DNA from: Ceratodon purpureus
Taxonomy: Eukaryota; Streptophyta; Bryopsida; Pseudoditrichales; Ditrichaceae
Assembly: GCA_014871385.1 (NCBI GenBank)
Contig: CM026426.1
Location: 73,894,303-73,958,302 of the forward strand
Direction of reading: 5' to 3'
Length of the DNA stretch: 64,000 nt
Position 1 is the stretch's first letter. The number at the start of each line of letters is the position of its first letter. Positions 1-12,990 of the stretch are shown piece by piece. The notes beneath the pieces are model-generated. The model made no database searches. It was given only the letters and a program-made list of their open reading frames with translations, and was not told the DNA's origin. A program made the translations under genes and the position numbers.

Positions 1-378
1 CGAGCAGCGATGGGGCCTCGTCGTCCAGTAGCCACGGCTCGAAATCTGGGTCGCGCTCCTCAAAACGTCGTAGCCACGCTGTTGGCGGTGGAAGTCGGCT
101 CGGTGGGATTCAAGTGCGGCCTCCAAATCTCGGTGTTTGGTCGCTGCGTAGTCCCGGACCGCGCGGCTCAAGTCACGAGTTGGTTTTGTCCGGGCAGCTA
201 GCTCCAAGGTGAGATGGTGGTTTTCCAGCAGCAGTCGGTCGGCTTGCTGGAGTCTAGCACTCAGAGCGTGCTCGAGTTCCAGCCTCCGAAGTGAGGGGTC
301 AGGGCAAGAGGAGTGAGCGGTTGCCGTTGCTAGCTGGGCTTGCAGGGACTGAACGGTGGTCTGGAGGGCCGTGTTGTC

Positions 379-2616
379 CTAGATCAGCTGGTCACGAGCA
401 ACCGCTGTGGACCGCAGCGTAGTGGCGATTGAGGCGATCTGAGCCGTAAGGTCGTGCACGGTGGCTGTCAGGGTGTCGACTGAGGATGCGGCTTGCTGTC
501 GATTGGCCTCAAGTTGCCTGGCTGCAGTCTTCGTCCTGACAAGAACCGTGGCTAAGGCCTGTAAGTTGTTCATTAGCAGTCGGTAGTCCGAGGTTGAATC
601 AGGGGAACCGAGTATAGAGGGGCCGTTTGAGTCATCTGGAGGGCCACCTGAAGGCCCATCCGAGGGTATACGGTCGGGTCGGCTGTGGTTGTGGGCCGCA
701 CCGGTACTGATAGAGGGGTTTGGGCTGGCTGTGGGCATTGCCGAGTTACGGTGCGGTCGTGGTGCTGAGCCGGAGGAAGTGTGAGGCGCCGTTGCATGTG
801 GAGGTGAATCGGCCACGGTGGCGAAAGGAGGGATGGTCTCGCCTGGAGTACCCCGGGAGGGTTGGTCTGTTAGCGATCCAAATGCCTAAGCCATGAAGGT
901 GGGAAGTGGCCGCCAAACCGTCAGTGCCCAATCCTTGCGAAGGATAGCCGGGCCTTCAGCCGTACCTGCAGAGTGTGCTTGACCTGGCGCAGCAAGTTGA
1001 TGGAGTCGAATTGGTGAGGGCGGATCTAGAGTTGGCTCGATGTCGGGGACTTCCTGGCCGAATGTCCCTCCTGAAGACTCACTGGAGTCACTGGACAGTC
1101 GCAGTATTGGTGCTGCAGGTCGGCTACTAGGGACCTCGGCCTCTATCAATCGAGTCGCCTGGTTCCGGGCCAGTGGCCTGGATCGCAGTGGATAGCGACA
1201 GCTCGGAGATGCGAGATCAGTTGGCGGTTGGTGAACTGGTGGTGTCTCTGAGACAAAATCAGGCTGACGGACTCGTTTGCCATCGCGTACTAGCCGACGT
1301 CGACGTCTACCAACATCGGAGGATCCCTCCTGAGAGTTACCTGTCAGTGCTGGCGCGGTAGTCGGCTCGGAAGCCATGCTCGGGCCTTGAAACCGATCGC
1401 CGCTGGCTTTGTCACGGAGGTGGAGGCCGACCATCGGGTGCGTAGGTGGGTCGGTGAGAGGTGTGCCCTCGTGGCTACCATCCATGGTGTCGACGCTAGA
1501 GGCCACTAAATCTGGCTCAACAATTTCCTCTCGATCCGGGAACCAGCACGATAGCACCGCATCGATAACAGAAGCACCCCGAAGTCTGCGCTTGCCCGGG
1601 GCCTGCGAATGAATGTATAGGAGATGTTGGCGAAGGTTCGCTAAAACGTAATGGGACCAGTCGAAGCGCTCCTGCCGTTCACCCGCCTCCTCAGCAGCAA
1701 AAATGTGCTCTAAGAGGTCGTTGCTCACAATCAACAGTCGTTGTTTGAAGCCAATTGCATCTCCGAGGGCTTGAGCCCGAATCTGATACTCTGGAGACAA
1801 GGCAGAAGTGCGGTTGCCGTCGTGGATATGGTTGTCGGCTGTCAGTCCATACTTCGCGAAATTCTGGTGGAAACCTGGTGGATAGCGCTGGCCGACTAAG
1901 TAAGCTCCTGACTCAAACCCAAGAGCCTCGCGAATCACGAATGCTGTAATTTCTACTGGTTTTCCTCTAACGAGAGACCGAATTGTCTCACCTTGATCAG
2001 ATGAGCCACGACGATTCCCGCGGGCTGGCGAAGAAGAGTCAAAACCCTCGATGAAATCAAGGATTAACTCCTTCCGGGGTTCGGGCCATCTGAAGTGATA
2101 GAATACATCGAGGCTAGTGAGTCCAACCCAGTCGTCATCTCCCGCCCCTGTCCAGAAGTTCCAATGGGTGAATGGTTCGAAAACCACATCCCAACGGCGG
2201 TGAGGTTTCTTGGTGATACGGACTCGCTTGGGCAGTCGGCTATCTACAGGAGTAACCTTGCGTTTTACACCCTGTCGTTGAGCAATTGGTGTCACAGCCG
2301 CGGTTTGATCAGCAGCATCCACAGCGGGCGAGGGCGGTACCACAGGCTGCTCGTCGTGACTAAGTGGTGTGGGCTGTTGGGTGCTGGGGCCTGCCTCATC
2401 CATGGATTCCTGTTCTGGATCGGGCTGCAGCACTCCTCGCGAAAAATATCGCTCTAGGGTTCCAAATTTCCCCCTACGGCGACAATGAAAGCTGCTGGGA
2501 GGTCGGCTACTCTGCCCGTCGGTGCAGCGAGGAAGAGGATGGTTCTGTGGTTGCGCTCCCTGCGAACAGTGCACCGGAAACTCCCCTAGATCCGAATCAC
2601 TGTCGGTACTGAACAC
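379..2616 (-). mobile_element. gypsy part: extra coding region downstream of integrase
   Basis: Two minus-strand open stretches, 886-2616 and 379-816, follow the integrase in the element's sense direction. The first encodes an acidic, Ser/Pro-rich protein with a globular middle part (about residues 130-350, rich in Trp, Phe and Tyr); the second is predicted coiled coil with many Gln, Ala and Thr. I recognise no named domain. The position 3' of integrase matches the extra ORF of some plant gypsy lineages, whose function is unsettled (envelope-like or other). It is listed as part of the fossil element, not as a host gene. Confidence 0.6.
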
Positions 2617-2640
2617 GCAAGGTGAATCGTCCGGAGGGGT

Positions 2641-5600
2641 CTATAGATTAGTAGCACAGAGATATGGTGCAGCAAAAGGAGGCAGAGATAATTGGACATG
2701 AGGAGGCAACCTCGGAGATTGTGAGCGTTCTAAGAAGTGAGAGAAGGAGGGCGAAGAAGGTAAAGAACCCAAAGGGGGTGAGGATGGAGGCGGAAGGCTG
2801 ATTGGTAAGACCGCACCAATTTCAACCTTGACTCGAGAAAGCTGCCCTAACGTGACGGAGAAAACTTGAGGCGACCCTCGGTTCTCAACAACTAAAGGAG
2901 ATGAGCAATCAACAAGGCAGGGACGAGCAAGGAAGGTGTGACCTGTCTGAAATACAGGGGGAATGGCGCCGTCGGTGCAGTAGAAGGAGGACCTCGCCGC
3001 TCCTGCCCGTGAGGCTGATCGTAGGTGGACGGCTCCGGGGTCGCTGGCTGAAATCGCTTGAACGCCGGGGGCTGAGGAAGATAGGGAGGGACTCCGCGCT
3101 GGTACAGTAGTGCAGCTGGGGCGAAGGTCGTCGTGATCCGCTGATGGTTGAAGGCTGTTAGCAGAAACCCTAAGGGAACAACCGCAAGAAGACGGCACCG
3201 ACGAGGGAAAGGGCGCCTGCAGGGGAGAGACGACTGAAGTCTCCCGACGAGAAGGTGGCAACAGAAAGGAATCGCCCGGGGCGTGTGAGGTCGAGGAGCT
3301 TGCACACACCGCGTCTCGGGCAAGTGTCGTGTGCAACAAGTCCTGAGGGGTCGAAAGAGTAGAAAAAGAGAAACGCTGTGCTGAGAGGGAGGGTTTTTGT
3401 ATTAATCCTAATTTGACCGGTAGGGGGGTAGGGGCTACCTGAGTACCTAGGGTCGGGTACTTAGCCGCTCCTGGACGGCTATGGTGGAGAGAGGGAGAAC
3501 TAGGGGGAGTTGGGAAAGCGTCTGGATTTATGGCTTCACCCTGTGGAATTGATTCCACGAAGCAACATGCAACGCCAAAGATCGGAGTGTCCGGGGTCGC
3601 AGCTGGCCGAGACGAAGGAAGACTGGTGGGGAGAAGACTGGGCAAGCTAACCTGGGGAGTCTCTGGGGTCAAGTCGTTAGAGCTCGCCATTGTCTGAGTA
3701 ATAGAGCCCGGAGTGGTAGAATGAATAGAGGGGTTGGCAGCAGTAGTCGGGGCGTTTAAATGCGCTACCTGTTCCGGGGTCATCGAATATGGGGATTCCG
3801 GTGTGACTTGATGTAGCCCATGTGGCAAATGGTTAGGGCTGACAGTGACCAATTGGTCCGCAGAGTAAAATCGGTAGGGTTTGAGCTTATTAATGTTGAC
3901 GATGATGGGGTCCGGCTCAAAATGAGCCTCTGTTACTAACATGGCAATGTTGTTAGGCAACCTGTACTGGACCCGATACGGGCCAAACCAGCGGCACTTA
4001 AATTTTCCCGTATGCTCCTTCGCCCCCTTGGGATACCAAAGAACATGATCACCCACTTGGAAGTCCTTCTGTCTGTAATGTTGCTGACTCCATAAAGCTC
4101 TGTCCCACTGTCTGCTGCCTGCCTCTTCTTGCGCAATAAGTCGGTTGCTGTCTAATTGTTCCAAGTCGGCTGTGCGCGCCTGCAGCACTCGGGTAAGAGT
4201 ATAATCGATACTGCCATTTGTCCTACGGGTAGGGACAGTGTATTCTGTAGGCATCAAGGGATGGAGTCCATAGACTAACTGGAAGGGTGTATACCCAATA
4301 GAGTCCTTAAAAGCAGTCCTATAAGACAGTAGGGCTGTGGGTAAATGTTCATCCCAGTCGGTTCTATTGTCGTTAACCAGTTTGGTCAGCAGCCGACCTA
4401 ACACCTTGTTGGTTGACTCGGCCTGTCCGTTCCCGCGAGGATAGTAGGTAGTCGAGGTGCGATGTTGCAGTAAAAAGTGCTGCACCAAGTACTCAATAGC
4501 TTCATTGATAAAATGAGTTCCTTAATCACTGATTAAAGTCAGCGGACAACCATAACGGGTCAGAATCTGTTCGTACAGAAACTTGGCAGTCACTGCTGCA
4601 GTATTAGTGCGCAGGGCCTTCGCTTCCACCCACTTGGTGGCATAGTCGGTTGCCACCAAAATGTACCTATTGCCGGTTCGGGCTGCTGCTGGCTTGATGG
4701 GGCCTACAAAGTCTAGACCCCACTTCATGAAGGGTTCCGGGGGGGAAGCACAATAAAGTGTACCAAAAAAGTGCTCTGCTCATTGTCCATTTCAGCCCCT
4801 ATTGCAAATACATAAGAAAGTGGCATCTCGATTGTTGGTATGTTGGGAAGAAGTATGGGTTTAGAAAATAGACTTGATTCTCTATAGTGTGGGAAAATAT
4901 GGTATGAATTCGTGTCTTCTACAATGCTCTACGAGAAGCTCAAAGTCCGACAAAGTGAATGTCAAAATTTGAAAAAGTGATAAGAACGATGTCGAATGTT
5001 GTCGGAAATCACTTCTGTCTCCACCGGGATCTCCGTTTGTGAATGGCGGATGTATAAATGGCAATGACCACTTGAAATGAAAGTTTGGGTGCACGAGAAG
5101 TATTTCAAGGACGTTTTTTAAAACACTGTTTTCCGTGAAACTTTTTGTGACGTTTTTTTCACCGAACATTGTTTTTTAAATTGGAAAAAACATCCTCTAA
5201 AGACAATAGAGGTCCCCAAGTGAAGAAATTAAGACTTTGAAAAAGTTCATTTTCATGATTTAGAACTAGCGGTCAAATTAACTTTCAATTGAAGATGTTT
5301 TTTTTATGGAGATGCCTGTAAGATACCTTATGACACCTTAAAAAGTGACTAAAATGCTCAAAAACTACACCAAAATGCTCAAAATCAGCTTTGAGCTTTC
5401 AAAAACAGCACACTTCATATTCACTTCTTAGTCGTCACATATTGCACTTTGTGGTACACTTTATTGTGCTTCCCCCCTCCGCAAGTAGGCTAGTGACCAA
5501 CTGAGCCAGACCAGTGTTGGCCAAGCCGCCGACCCGCTGGCACTTATCACATGCTCTGCAGTATTCAGACACATCCTTGTGCATTGTCGGCCACCAGTAA

Positions 5601-8179
5601 CCCGCATCTAGGATCTTCCTGGATGTGATGTCTTGTGAAAAGTGCCCCCCTGCGCAGCCGTCATGCATTTCCCTCATCACTGTCTCAGCCTGTACAGGAT
5701 CGAGAACCCTGCGTAGCACCAGGTCTTGTCCCTTCTTGTACAGCACATCCTGAATCAGAGTATATGGTAATGCTTTGAGGGTTAATCTTCGCTTCTCATT
5801 CTTGGTCATCGTGGCAGTAGGTTCACCCGTACGCAGGTAGTCCATGACGTCTTGGAGCCATTCTAGCTTGACATAAAACAGTCCTGCGTCTGGAAGCTGG
5901 TCTGGAACTCCTGTTGGCGCCTGGCCATTCAGAAGTCGGCTCAGCAAGTCGGCAGCGCCATGCGTCTTACCGGGCTTATACACCACCGTGAAATCATATT
6001 CCTGGAAGAGCAGAAGCCAACGTGCAATCCGCCCCGACACTTGGGGCTTGTTAACCAGATATACCAGGGCCATGTGGTCCACATAAAAAACCAGCTTGTT
6101 TCCCAAAAGGTAATGGCGATATTTATTTAAAGCATACACCATAGCTAGAGCTTCTTTTTCTGTTGTGGTACAATTCTTCTCAGCTGAATTCAACAATCGA
6201 GATGCATAAGAGATGGGCTGATCGCACTTCCCATTCTGATTCTGAGCCAACATGGCTCCCACTGCGATGTCTGAAGCATCGGTGTGAACGTGGAACTCCA
6301 GATCCCACCTCGGGGCAACCAAAATCGGAGCATTGGTATATCTGTCCTTAATGTCCGCCCACGCAGCTTTGCACTTCTCAACCCACTTGAACTCTTCAGT
6401 CTTCCTCATCAGCCTGGTGATGGGTTCCATGATGTGAGCATAGAATTTGATGTAGATTCGATTAAACTGCGCAAAACCGTTGAAGATCTGGACGTCGGTT
6501 GCATGTTGAGGTCGAGGCATATCCTGGATGACCTGGATCTTCTTAGGGTCTGGCATCTTGCCTGCCTTAGAAACAACATGCCCCAAAATGATACCAAAAG
6601 CTACCAAAAAAGCACACTTTTCGGGATTCAAGATGATACCATACTTCCGGCATTTTTCAAAACACAGTCGCAGCTTGAGCAGATGGTCGGCTATGTCACT
6701 GTAAACGGTAAAGTCATCTAAGAACAGCTTCATGAAGAGCCCCAGGTATTCCTTGAACGCCTTGTTCACAGCCCTCTGGTAGGTCGGCGGTGCATTAGTC
6801 AAGCCAAAAGGCATGACTACCCATACGAAAGCACCCCACTCCGTAATGAAGGCTGTCTTGTGCCTGTCCTCTGGGGCAATGGAAATCTGGTAGTAGCCTG
6901 ACCTACCATCCAGGAAAGTGTACATTTCGTAACCTGCCAGAGCATCTAAGACCTCTTCAGTAAACGGCAGGGGATAAGGGTCCTTCCTGGTAGCAGCATT
7001 TAATTTTCGATAATCAATGCAAATGCATAATTGACCATTTTTTTTAGGGACAACAACGATAGGTGAGAGCCAAGTTGCCTCTTCGACTGGTACAATGAAC
7101 CCTGCTGCCAGGAGCTTGTCTATGTCCTGTTTGACAATGCTGGCATAGTTGGGGTTCATCCTGTATCTAGCTTGATGGCTTGGAGGAACATCCTTCTCCA
7201 ATACAATGCGATGCTGGGCTACTGAGGGAGGGATGCCCTTCAAATCCTTGTAAGTCCAGGCAAAAACATCTGTATACTCTCGTAAGAGATCCTCCGCTGC
7301 TTTGGCTAACGCTGGCTCCAGGTGGCTACCAATCTTCAAAATCTTGGGATCTTTCTCAGTGCCGACATTAATCTTCCGCACCTGCTCCTCCTCAGTTAAA
7401 TTCCATGCTGCCACCTTCATCTCCGTCAGCTTATCTCGTACTGGGGTCTCATCAACCAGCACCTCTCCCTCTGTAAAGGTATAGAAGTTCTCTGGATACG
7501 TCGCAGAATCCAAGGTAGGAGAAGGTGCCTTTGCTGGGGCGGTGATGTCCAAGTCGGCTCGTAAGTCGGCTGCGTCAAAGTTGGCCTTGCGAAGGTCTGG
7601 TTGGTACAGGTCGGCTTCGTCATGTAGTGGGACGCGCAAGGACTCTGGCAGGGAAATGGTACCTACTGCAAATATATCTTCTTCTGACTGTAAAAAGCGA
7701 TCTTCTTCCTCATCGGTCAAGCCTTCAGCTAGGTTGTAGCATACCAGTACTTCTGGTAACTTGGGCAAGGGTCCTTGTCTCTGGTTGATGGATATGGTTT
7801 TCACTGTACCATTCCCTCGAATCGTCACTACTTTGTTCCCCCAGTCATGGGTTGCTTTAGCATCTATAAGCCAAGGTCGGCCCAGTAGCATGCTGTAGGC
7901 TTCGTTGACCTCCTTATTGCGGATGACTGTGAGACTAATGTTATACGGAATGCCGTGAATGTGAATCCGGACATTCCTAATCAGGCCCACTGGCTCCACC
8001 ACTGCCTGGTCTGCCATGCGTAATCTATATGGGGCAGGTGATGGCTCCTTGAGTCCCAATCTGATTCGTTCTTCCTCCGTGATGAGATTTACTCCTGAGC
8101 CTCCATCCAGCAGAACATTCTCCAAGGTTAATTTGCCCACCTGCACAGAGATCACAGGTAGACCCCTGTCAATATCCAC
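2641..8179 (-). mobile_element. gypsy part: protease, reverse transcriptase, RNase H, integrase
   Basis: In element order, the segment opens with an aspartic protease (LLDGGSGVNLI). The reverse transcriptase follows, with the core motifs FLDGRSGYYQI, MPFGLTNAP and FLDDFTVYS. RNase H begins at FHVHTDASD. The integrase zinc-binding region has a typical H-H-C-C layout, and the catalytic core starts near [11 protein letters not shown]. The C-terminal integrase tail is long and Pro/Ser-rich. A short inverted-repeat element sits inside the integrase part at 4,741-5,477. The pol region is broken and should be treated as a fossil. Confidence 0.92.
4741..5477. mobile_element. Nested non-autonomous TIR element (about 740 bp) inside the gypsy integrase region
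   Basis: The two ends are near-perfect inverted repeats of about 25 bp: GAAGCACAATAAAGTGTACC on the left and its complement on the right, each bordered by a run of G or C. The interior is AT-rich and has no convincing protein. The insertion splits the pol region of the older gypsy element. It has the size and build of a MITE-like non-autonomous DNA transposon; I cannot name the superfamily, and the target-site duplication is hidden in the G-run. It must be younger than the gypsy insertion. Confidence 0.75.
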
Positions 8180-8851
8180 TGCCCCAACAACGAGGCTAGG
8201 ATTTACCTATGAACTTCTCGAGCTCTGTTTCGGAGTTGGCAAGGTAGCCGACAGTGAGTCTTTATAACTCGCAGTGGATGAGGCAGAGCCAGTCGTGGGC
8301 TTTGAAGGCGTTCGGATGTCAGGAAACACCTTAGCCCTCACATACTCTGTCAGGTTAGGAGCTACCTCCAGCAGCTCTCCCAATGATACCGTGATGGGTG
8401 TCTGTAATATCTGCCTACTGACTGTTTTTGCCAGGGCCTCTGGCTGTGGATTAGCTGGATTCTTCACCTCCTCTTCTACAGCTTTCTTCTGTGCTGTCTG
8501 TAAGCAATCCGAGTCTGGGAACCCTGCCCAATCTCTTCCCAAAACCGGCCCCTCTTGAGTCATGGCTTCAGGGTCGGCTGTTTTTGCCTTCTGGTCCTCT
8601 TCCTCAGCACGCCTAGCCTCCTCATTTTCCTTGTTGATTTCTTCTGTGAAGGCTATAAACTCCTTTCGAAGGCGCTCCTCCTTATCCCAGTCTGCTTGAG
8701 TTTTGGGTTGCCTTGGTTCAGGTTCTTTACGCTCCTTATCCTCTAGAGGGAGCCCAGCCCTTTCCCTGGCAGCCCTAGTCAGAATTGTGGCCACCTCTGG
8801 GTCGTCCAATTCCTGTAACTCTACACTGTTGACCCCCACAGTATTCGTTCC

Positions 8852-11304
8852 CTATTTCTTAGCAGCCATGAATTGCTGAAAATCCAATTTATGTGGGCAG
8901 TTACGCATCTGATGGTCAGTGCCTAAACAGAGGAAACAGGCATCACTTCGCCCTGAACCGCCTGCTTGATAACCTCCTTGTCTGTTGTAAACTGGCCTCC
9001 CTGTATTGGTAGTCGGCTGCGTAGCCGACACCTCATGAACCCCCACAGTCGGCTGGTCTTCCGATTTCGAGAGTCTATTGTTTGGGTTGGCTGGGTTCAC
9101 AAAGCAGTATGCATCATCATGCCCGAATTTTTTGCACACAGTACAGTACCTTCTGGGGATAGTATCAACCCCCTCTGCCTGAGCAGTGACAGTGTTAGTC
9201 CGGCTACTGGTCGGCTCCGGCTTCTTAGTCTGGATGTACAACTTCTTACCAGACGCGTCAGTGCAGTTGGTTTCGCAGCGTCTTGCTAACTCCTTAAGCT
9301 CAGTCAGGGTAGTAGCTGTAGAGCCGCTGGTAGTTACCTTAAGGTAGTCAAGTAGCCCGGCTCTGAATTATGTTTATTTAAATCCCTCTCCCACATCAGT
9401 TTGCAGGCAATTTACCAGCTTCATGAAGCGTTCATAATAATCCTGAACCTTTTCTCCTTCTCCGTGTTTGAAAGTTCGCAATGTCATATAGACCTGCTCG
9501 TCTGAATCCTGCTCCCTATATCTCAGTTTGAATGCCTCCTTAGCCTCCTCCCAAGTGCAGTAGAGATGGTGGTCTAACCAGTCATCAAACCAGCGCTGAG
9601 CCTTGTCCACCAGCATTGTATCAAACAGAGTAATGATGACCTTCTCATCTGTTTCGCCATTAAACCAGACACACTTGTCAAAGTACCTGAGGTGGGCATC
9701 AGGGTCACTACCCTCCTTGTAGGCCCTATAGGGTAACTGCTTCCTCTGGGTACTAACAGGCGGCCTTGGCGGGGCTGAGTTGAGGTCCGTTGTCTGTACT
9801 ACTGGTGCTACTGGAGGAAGTGTGGCTGTCACTGGATAAGATGCTGGGACCTGGGGGGCAGTTGGTACAGTGGACGGACCTCCGGGAAAGGCGGTGGAAC
9901 TGTAGCCGACTGGTGCGGGAGCCAATGGTATGACTGGAGGGACCCCTTCAGGTATAGCTCCAGGGATGGCCCCTCCGAAAGTTGGCTCCACAGTTTTCTC
10001 AGAGTACACAGCTGGTTGGGTCGGCTGTGCGGAATGATACGCATCCCTGGTGAGATGATCTACATATCCTGGCAGCTTATGGACAGTCGAAGAATTCGCT
10101 GCAGGCAAAGAGCTAGGTATCCCCCTCCCTACAGTTGCTTCGGGTGCCACTGTATATATGTAGGGGGGTTTTGGAATAGTCCCCTCAGTGCGCCCCTGGT
10201 CTGGTTTCTTCCGTTGGTCCTCCCACAGGTCCTGCATTTGGGCCAACTCCTGTCTCTCACGCTCTAGACGTTCTTGCTCCTTCTGTTGGGTCATCAGTTG
10301 CTGTGCTGCTAGCTGCTGGGCTGCCAACTGTTGTGCTGCCAGTCTTTGCACAGCCTCTTCCACACGACGGTGTAAATCTTCCCCTTGCGGTGTTGGGTTC
10401 TTCTCTGTCCACTGTGGTTCAGTGTGCCAATGTTGCAGGGAAGCCACTCCTGAGGGCACACCTTGTTGTAGAGCCTCTAACTGCATGAGATATTTCCCTG
10501 GATCCTGTTTGCTTTGAGTCTGGCTGGCCTGGTGTTGCCTGACTCTCTCCCTTCTTGCCATTAACTCCGCTGCAAAGGCCTCTAGTGCCCTCTGATCTTC
10601 CTCTTCCGGCTCCCATCTTGACCGTAGTCGAAATTCATCCAGAAAATGAACATTTCTGTTATGAAGATTGTCTGAGGGGTGAAAGGGCCCTTGCTCCTGA
10701 ATTGATCGACTCCTGGTTTCATCCCTCTTCTGCCGCAGGTTCTGGAATGCAGCGGGTAGCGTCTCACGGGTCTTCGGCAAGTGTCCTGGTGATACAGGTC
10801 GGCTACGTACCCGGGTCGGCTACGTACCCGGGTCGGCTCCGCCTCCAGGTCGGCTCTGCCGGTAACTGTACTGGGCCACTGTGTTGGCTCCGCGAAGACC
10901 TCCTGCGTTTGACGCCTTTCTTCCCGGAAAGTATTGTAGTCGTCCACTGGAGCAGAAAAATCTCTTCTAAAAGACGCTGTTCTCTTCATGTCTTGGTACT
11001 TCCAAGGAGTGTTGGTTGGATCAGGTTTGCCACTCAGCCTATCCCCTTTTTCAGAGTGCCTTTCCTCTCCAAATCTGCTCTCTCTTGTCCTCCCATCTGA
11101 TGATGAGAGGTCGTTCTCCACCTCCATGTCAATCAGCTCACCGACTTGCTTGGCTGCACTGCCCTGCGAGCTAAGTCGGCTCTGTCCTTCTGCTTGCTTC
11201 TGCTCAGTAGTCCGTTCCTCACGTTGCATGTATCTTCGATATCGCTCCATTGCCTGTCTCTCAGCTTTGAAGTCGTTCATATCCCCCTCCTCCATGGCTT
11301 TCAC
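8852..11304 (-). mobile_element. gypsy part: gag with two zinc knuckles
   Basis: Minus-strand coding stretches at 10,582-11,304 and 9,374-10,780 encode a charged N-terminal region, a Gln/Ala-rich coiled coil with AAQQL repeats and a Pro-rich linker. They end in a retrotransposon-gag core (YRAYKEGSDPDAHLRYFDKC, then RWFDDWLDHH). The stretch 8,852-9,241 carries two knuckles, CTVCKKFGHDDAYC and CFLCLGTDHQMRNC. Together these form the capsid and nucleocapsid part of the element. It is broken. Confidence 0.85.
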
Positions 11305-12990
11305 TGGCCGTAATGATCAGGCGACTGTCCCCTGTGGTTAAGCTGAGCTTTTGTATGACACTGCTGGACTGTCCCTATACTGGTCTCTCTTGCTTCCAGT
11401 CGTGCTTGGCCGTTACTGCCTGTCAGAGTGAATGCTCCTGGTTGGTTGTTCTCAATCGGTTGACAATGACTCCTGGTCTTCGGCAGTCTGTATTTCTGCC
11501 AATCAGTACTCACTGACCCAACACTTGGTGTGTGGTCTGGTCAATACTAACACGCAGTTGTACAGGGTTCCGAACAAGACTAAAGTAATCCAGAACTGTT
11601 CTATCTGCCTATTTCTATCCTCTTTTTTGCACTGAATTAATCTCTAGAATTTACAATCTATGGGTGATAGTGTTTAGTTACCACTGTGACTATCCTGGGT
11701 CAAGAATTAACCTTCTGTCCAGGTTTTCACATCCATCAATTTTCCCAAATTACTTTAAACCCACCTCTTACAAGGTGCCTAAACCGACCCACGTCCTCAA
11801 CTCGAGGTCCGCAGCCAACCCAGGTCTCAATTTCACGTACCCAAATTCAAATTTCAAAATCTCAACAGTTTTTTAAACATCTTTGAATCTTCGAATCTGG
11901 TGTTTTTTGAATTTTGAATACACAATTTTTTGTGGGTTACTTACCTTTCACCCCCTTTTGTTTCAGTGGATGCTCGAATGTGACTTGAACCACCCTCTAT
12001 CCCCTTTTCGCTGTGGAACTGCCCTCAGTTCACAAGGTGGGTGTCTGCCAATTCGCTTCTCCTTCAACTGCTCATAGTACTTGCGCCCAAACAGCCTGAA
12101 GCAAGGTTAATATGTTGTTACCGTCCTTCTGAACACATACTGGAACTGCCACTGTGTCTGTACCACTGTTTTCTGCCCAGAAAACACCTGAACCCAAAAC
12201 TGTCCCTGTCCCTCTCTACTACAGCAGTGTGCGGAATTCAGATATCTGTAGCAAGGCTGTGTGCTTGCTAGCACTACTGCCTGCCCTTTGCAATACTGCA
12301 ATGGCTCTCAGCATCTATCAGGGACTGCTTAGCACCTCGGACTCACAGGGCAGTGATTTCAGCACTCCTACGAAACCTCTAGCAGTCACTACTGCCTCTC
12401 TGCAGGTTGAATGACTGACTCTCAGGCCTCTCTAGTGTGTGGACAGCCTTCAGCAAGCAGGAGATCACATGATCCGAACTAAAGCATGGTCGCCAATGAT
12501 AGAGGAAGGATTTGCCAACCAAACCCTAATCTCTATAAACCCATCAAAACCCTAGAAAACCCAACACATTCAAGTACTCCAACCACTCATAACAAGCTAG
12601 AAACATACAATACAAGTGAAGAAAACAGTCAAAACTGCAATTAATGAGTCAAAACAGCCCATAATCATAGTACAGCAACCTCTAATGACTCTCAGACTCC
12701 TCTAACTCTAACTGCTCTAGTCTGGAATGATCACTCAAAACCCTAATCCTGCCTCTTAAACCTAGCAGTATTCATCCAGTCGGCTGGATAGAGTTCATCT
12801 AGTCGGCTGGACAGAGTTCATCCAAGTTACTAGATGACTGCTCTGAAACTACAGGGGTAAATCTGCGAGAGTTTATAAGGGAAAATAACTAGAAGGTGAA
12901 AGGGGAGGGGAGATGAGGAATCTCCGGTTAACAACAAGGCTCGGCTGAAGAACGCAAAGCGCAATCCTTCGAAGTTGGGACCAATCGCAA
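11305..12990 (-). mobile_element. gypsy part: leader, primer-binding site and putative LTR
   Basis: There is no coding signal between gag and about 12,490; this looks like the untranslated leader. On the minus strand a TTGGCGACCATGC primer-binding-like site lies next to a CA dinucleotide at about 12,497, so the LTR would occupy about 12,497-12,990 (plus-strand start TGATAGAGG). A TATAA-like box is visible on the minus strand near 12,878. The outer LTR end is not clear, and the partner LTR is outside the window. Confidence 0.5.

Larger units (their letters stand above)
1..12990 (-). mobile_element. Ty3/gypsy LTR retrotransposon, decayed, left end outside the window
   Basis: A fossil LTR element read on the minus strand. 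In element order it shows a putative LTR and primer-binding site at about 12.5-12.99 kb, a long leader, gag, two zinc knuckles, protease, reverse transcriptase, RNase H, integrase and an extra coding region downstream of integrase. Domain order PR-RT-RH-IN places it in Ty3/gypsy. An extra 3' coding region is known from some plant gypsy lineages, but I cannot name the lineage. The second LTR is outside the window, so age cannot be estimated from LTR divergence. The coding region is broken in roughly half a dozen places and carries one nested insertion, so it looks old to middle-aged and inactive. The right boundary near 12,990 is uncertain. Confidence 0.9.
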
